DNA of 64,000 nucleotides from Neohoeflea coraliihabitans (GTDB lineage: Bacteria; Pseudomonadota; Alphaproteobacteria; Rhizobiales; Rhizobiaceae): assembly GCF_019334345.1 (NCBI RefSeq), contig NZ_JAHWQX010000003.1, positions 186,001 to 250,000 on the forward strand, in the 5' to 3' direction. Each line of letters begins with the position of its first letter. Within the stretch, counting starts at the first letter, position 1. This document shows positions 62,794 through 64,000 of the stretch, in pieces. A program made the translations under genes and the position numbers. The notes beneath the pieces are model-generated. The model was not told the DNA's origin. It ran no database searches and saw only the letters and a list, made by a program, of their open reading frames with translations.

Positions 62794-64000
62794 TCATTTT
62801 TCTTCGAAGCGGCCGCTGGCATGCGCCAGCATGGTGTAGACCTTGCCGGTATCTGAGGTCAGATAGGTCTGCGTCACGACATTGTCGCGGTCGTTGCGCG
62901 AGACATCCGACAACAGCTTCTCGAAATCGGCGATGTAACGATCAACGGCGGCCCGGAATTCCGGTTCGCGGGTGTATTTCGTCTTGATTTCGTCGAAGGT
63001 CTGCTGGCCCTTCAGGGTGTACAGCCGGCGGGTGAAGACGTCGCGTTCGCCGCGCTGATAGCGGCGCCACAGGTCGACCGAGGCGTCGTGGTCGATGGCG
63101 CGGGCAATGTCGACGGACAGCGAATTCAGCGATTCGACGACATGGCGCGGATTGCGCTGCGGCGGCGCCTGACGCTGCTGCGGGGCTGCCGATGCGCGCT
63201 GCTCTTCCTTGCTGGCACCGCGCAGAAGATCGCCGACCCAGCTCGACCCGCCGGAATTGCCCGGCTCCTGCCGTTCAGCCTGCGGCTTGCGGGCGGGAGA
63301 GGCAGGCGTCGCCGTGGCATTGGCGGTGGCGGCAAGGCTGCCGCGCAGCGGCGGCGTCGCCGTTGTTGCGGCCGGGGCGGCCGGGGCCGAAGCCGGGGCT
63401 GCCGGCTTGTTTGCAGCCGGGGCCTGGGCCGTACCCCTTGAGGGAGCCTTGACGTCACCGGCCTGGGCCGTTGCCGACAGCACGGTCTTGCGGACCATCT
63501 CGGCGGTGGTGGCTTGTGGCGCGGGTGTCGGCGCCGCCGGTGCCGGCCTGCTGGCGGCAGGCTGCGACGGAGCAACGGGGGCCGGCGCGGGCTGGCTCGG
63601 CCGTTGCGGCGCAGCCCTTTCGGTCACCTCATTGCGGCGTGCCGTCTCACCGACAAGGGCGGAAAGATCCTGCAGGGCCTTGATCTGATCCCCGACCGCG
63701 CGGCGCATGGCAGCGGCGCTTTCGCGGGTTTCTTCCGGCAGGTCGAAGGCGCCCTTCTTGAGGTCGGCGCGGGTATCAGCCAGTTCCTTGCGCATTTCGC
63801 CGGCGGCGTCGCGGATCTCCTGCGTGGCCTCGGCAAAGCGCGTCGCGGCGTCCCCGACGGCGGACTGGATCGCTTCGCGAACACGCGCGGCGGCCTGATC
63901 AGCCTCTTCCTCGGTCTGGTGCAGCGCCTTGCCAGCCTCGGCGGCGGCGGTGCGCAAGCTTGTTTCCAGTTTGCCGGCGGTACGGCGCGCCAGTTCATCG
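62794..64000 (-). CDS. Large coiled-coil protein, C-terminal part (continues beyond right edge)
   Basis: The frame is open through the right edge and ends at 62794, so at least 402 residues of the C-terminal end are visible. An N-terminal visible part is alpha-helical and charged (AATRFAEATQEIRDAAGEMRKELADTRADL), then an Ala/Pro-rich linker of about 110 residues, and a conserved helical C-terminal domain of about 150 residues (VESLNSLSVDIARAIDHDASVDLWRRYQRGERDVF, TYLTSDTGKVYTMLAHASGRF). Rhizobial kinesin-like or apolipoprotein-like giants have this layout, but function is unknown. The TTG at 63957 is internal, not a start. Confidence 0.75.
   Translation of the reverse strand, partial: DELARRTAGKLETSLRTAAAEAGKALHQTEEEADQAAARVREAIQSAVGDAATRFAEATQEIRDAAGEMRKELADTRADLKKGAFDLPEETRESAAAMRRAVGDQIKALQDLSALVGETARRNEVTERAAPQRPSQPAPAPVAPSQPAASRPAPAAPTPAPQATTAEMVRKTVLSATAQAGDVKAPSRGTAQAPAANKPAAPASAPAAPAATTATPPLRGSLAATANATATPASPARKPQAERQEPGNSGGSSWVGDLLRGASKEEQRASAAPQQRQAPPQRNPRHVVESLNSLSVDIARAIDHDASVDLWRRYQRGERDVFTRRLYTLKGQQTFDEIKTKYTREPEFRAAVDRYIADFEKLLSDVSRNDRDNVVTQTYLTSDTGKVYTMLAHASGRFEEK

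Noticed and set aside
1-64000. CRISPR array, prophage, insertion sequence or integrase
   Set aside because: No repeated spacer-like units, terminal inverted repeats, transposase or integrase motifs were seen on either strand. The tRNA-Val is not followed by an integrase or a repeated tRNA end.

Overview
This window looks like a chromosomal stretch of an alphaproteobacterium, most likely of the order Hyphomicrobiales (Rhizobiales). The evidence is high GC content, short intergenic spaces and a rhizobial gene set: class II DAHP synthase, a MaeB-type malic enzyme with a phosphotransacetylase-like tail, DUF2865 and DUF2059 proteins, DUF971 beside moaA, an Mla-type lipid transporter with a STAS-fused permease, and an Ala/Pro-rich coiled-coil giant at the right edge. 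I cannot name the genus. I see no phage, insertion sequence, CRISPR array or rRNA, and no gene-free stretch longer than about 300 bases.

Layout. 1-4.5 kb: the end of a DUF302-like gene, then a surface-polysaccharide island (DUF6492, WecG/TagA, GT4 and GT2 transferases). 4.5-8.8 kb: a hydroxyisobutyrate-dehydrogenase-like enzyme, a penicillin-acylase family Ntn hydrolase and a TPR-methyltransferase. 8.9-11.5 kb: a polar amino acid ABC importer (binding protein and two permeases, no ATPase). 11.6-16.5 kb: molybdenum-cofactor genes (mobA, moaA, a DUF971 gene) mixed with two drug/metabolite exporters. 16.5-23.7 kb: a MarR/hydrolase divergon, an FMN protein, an L,D-transpeptidase, a diguanylate cyclase, class I fumarase and an Acr3 arsenite exporter. 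23.9-29.5 kb: a large L,D-transpeptidase, an extensin-like protein, a polytopic membrane protein and a frameshifted sulfotransferase.

29.5-41.6 kb holds the most unusual block. Two minus-strand operons flank a GntR/FCD regulator. One encodes PxpA, a degenerate GroEL-like chaperonin and a Pot-type ABC importer. The other encodes PxpB, PxpC, a hydroxylysine-kinase-like phosphotransferase, an ETNPPL/PHYKPL-like phospho-lyase and a small biotin-carrier protein. A nearly identical 16-bp AT-rich element lies upstream of both operons, so they probably form one regulon for uptake and breakdown of a lactam or amide carrying an amino-alcohol. The chaperonin paralog has lost the residues matching Asp52 and Asp398 of E. 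coli GroEL, which are needed for ATP hydrolysis, and its start codon overlaps the pxpA stop codon.

41.7-54.8 kb: tRNA-Val(CAC), gph, rpiA, a DUF2059 protein, glutathione reductase with a GH19-like lysozyme and a gamma-glutamylcyclotransferase-like gene, class II DAHP synthase, a GNAT enzyme, a GFA protein, a LigB-type dioxygenase, NAD synthetase, an MFS transporter and a DUF2865 protein. 55-64 kb: malic enzyme, a dipeptide-epimerase-like enolase, the four-gene Mla-type lipid transport operon, a bidirectional terminator, and the C-terminal part of a large coiled-coil protein running off the right edge.
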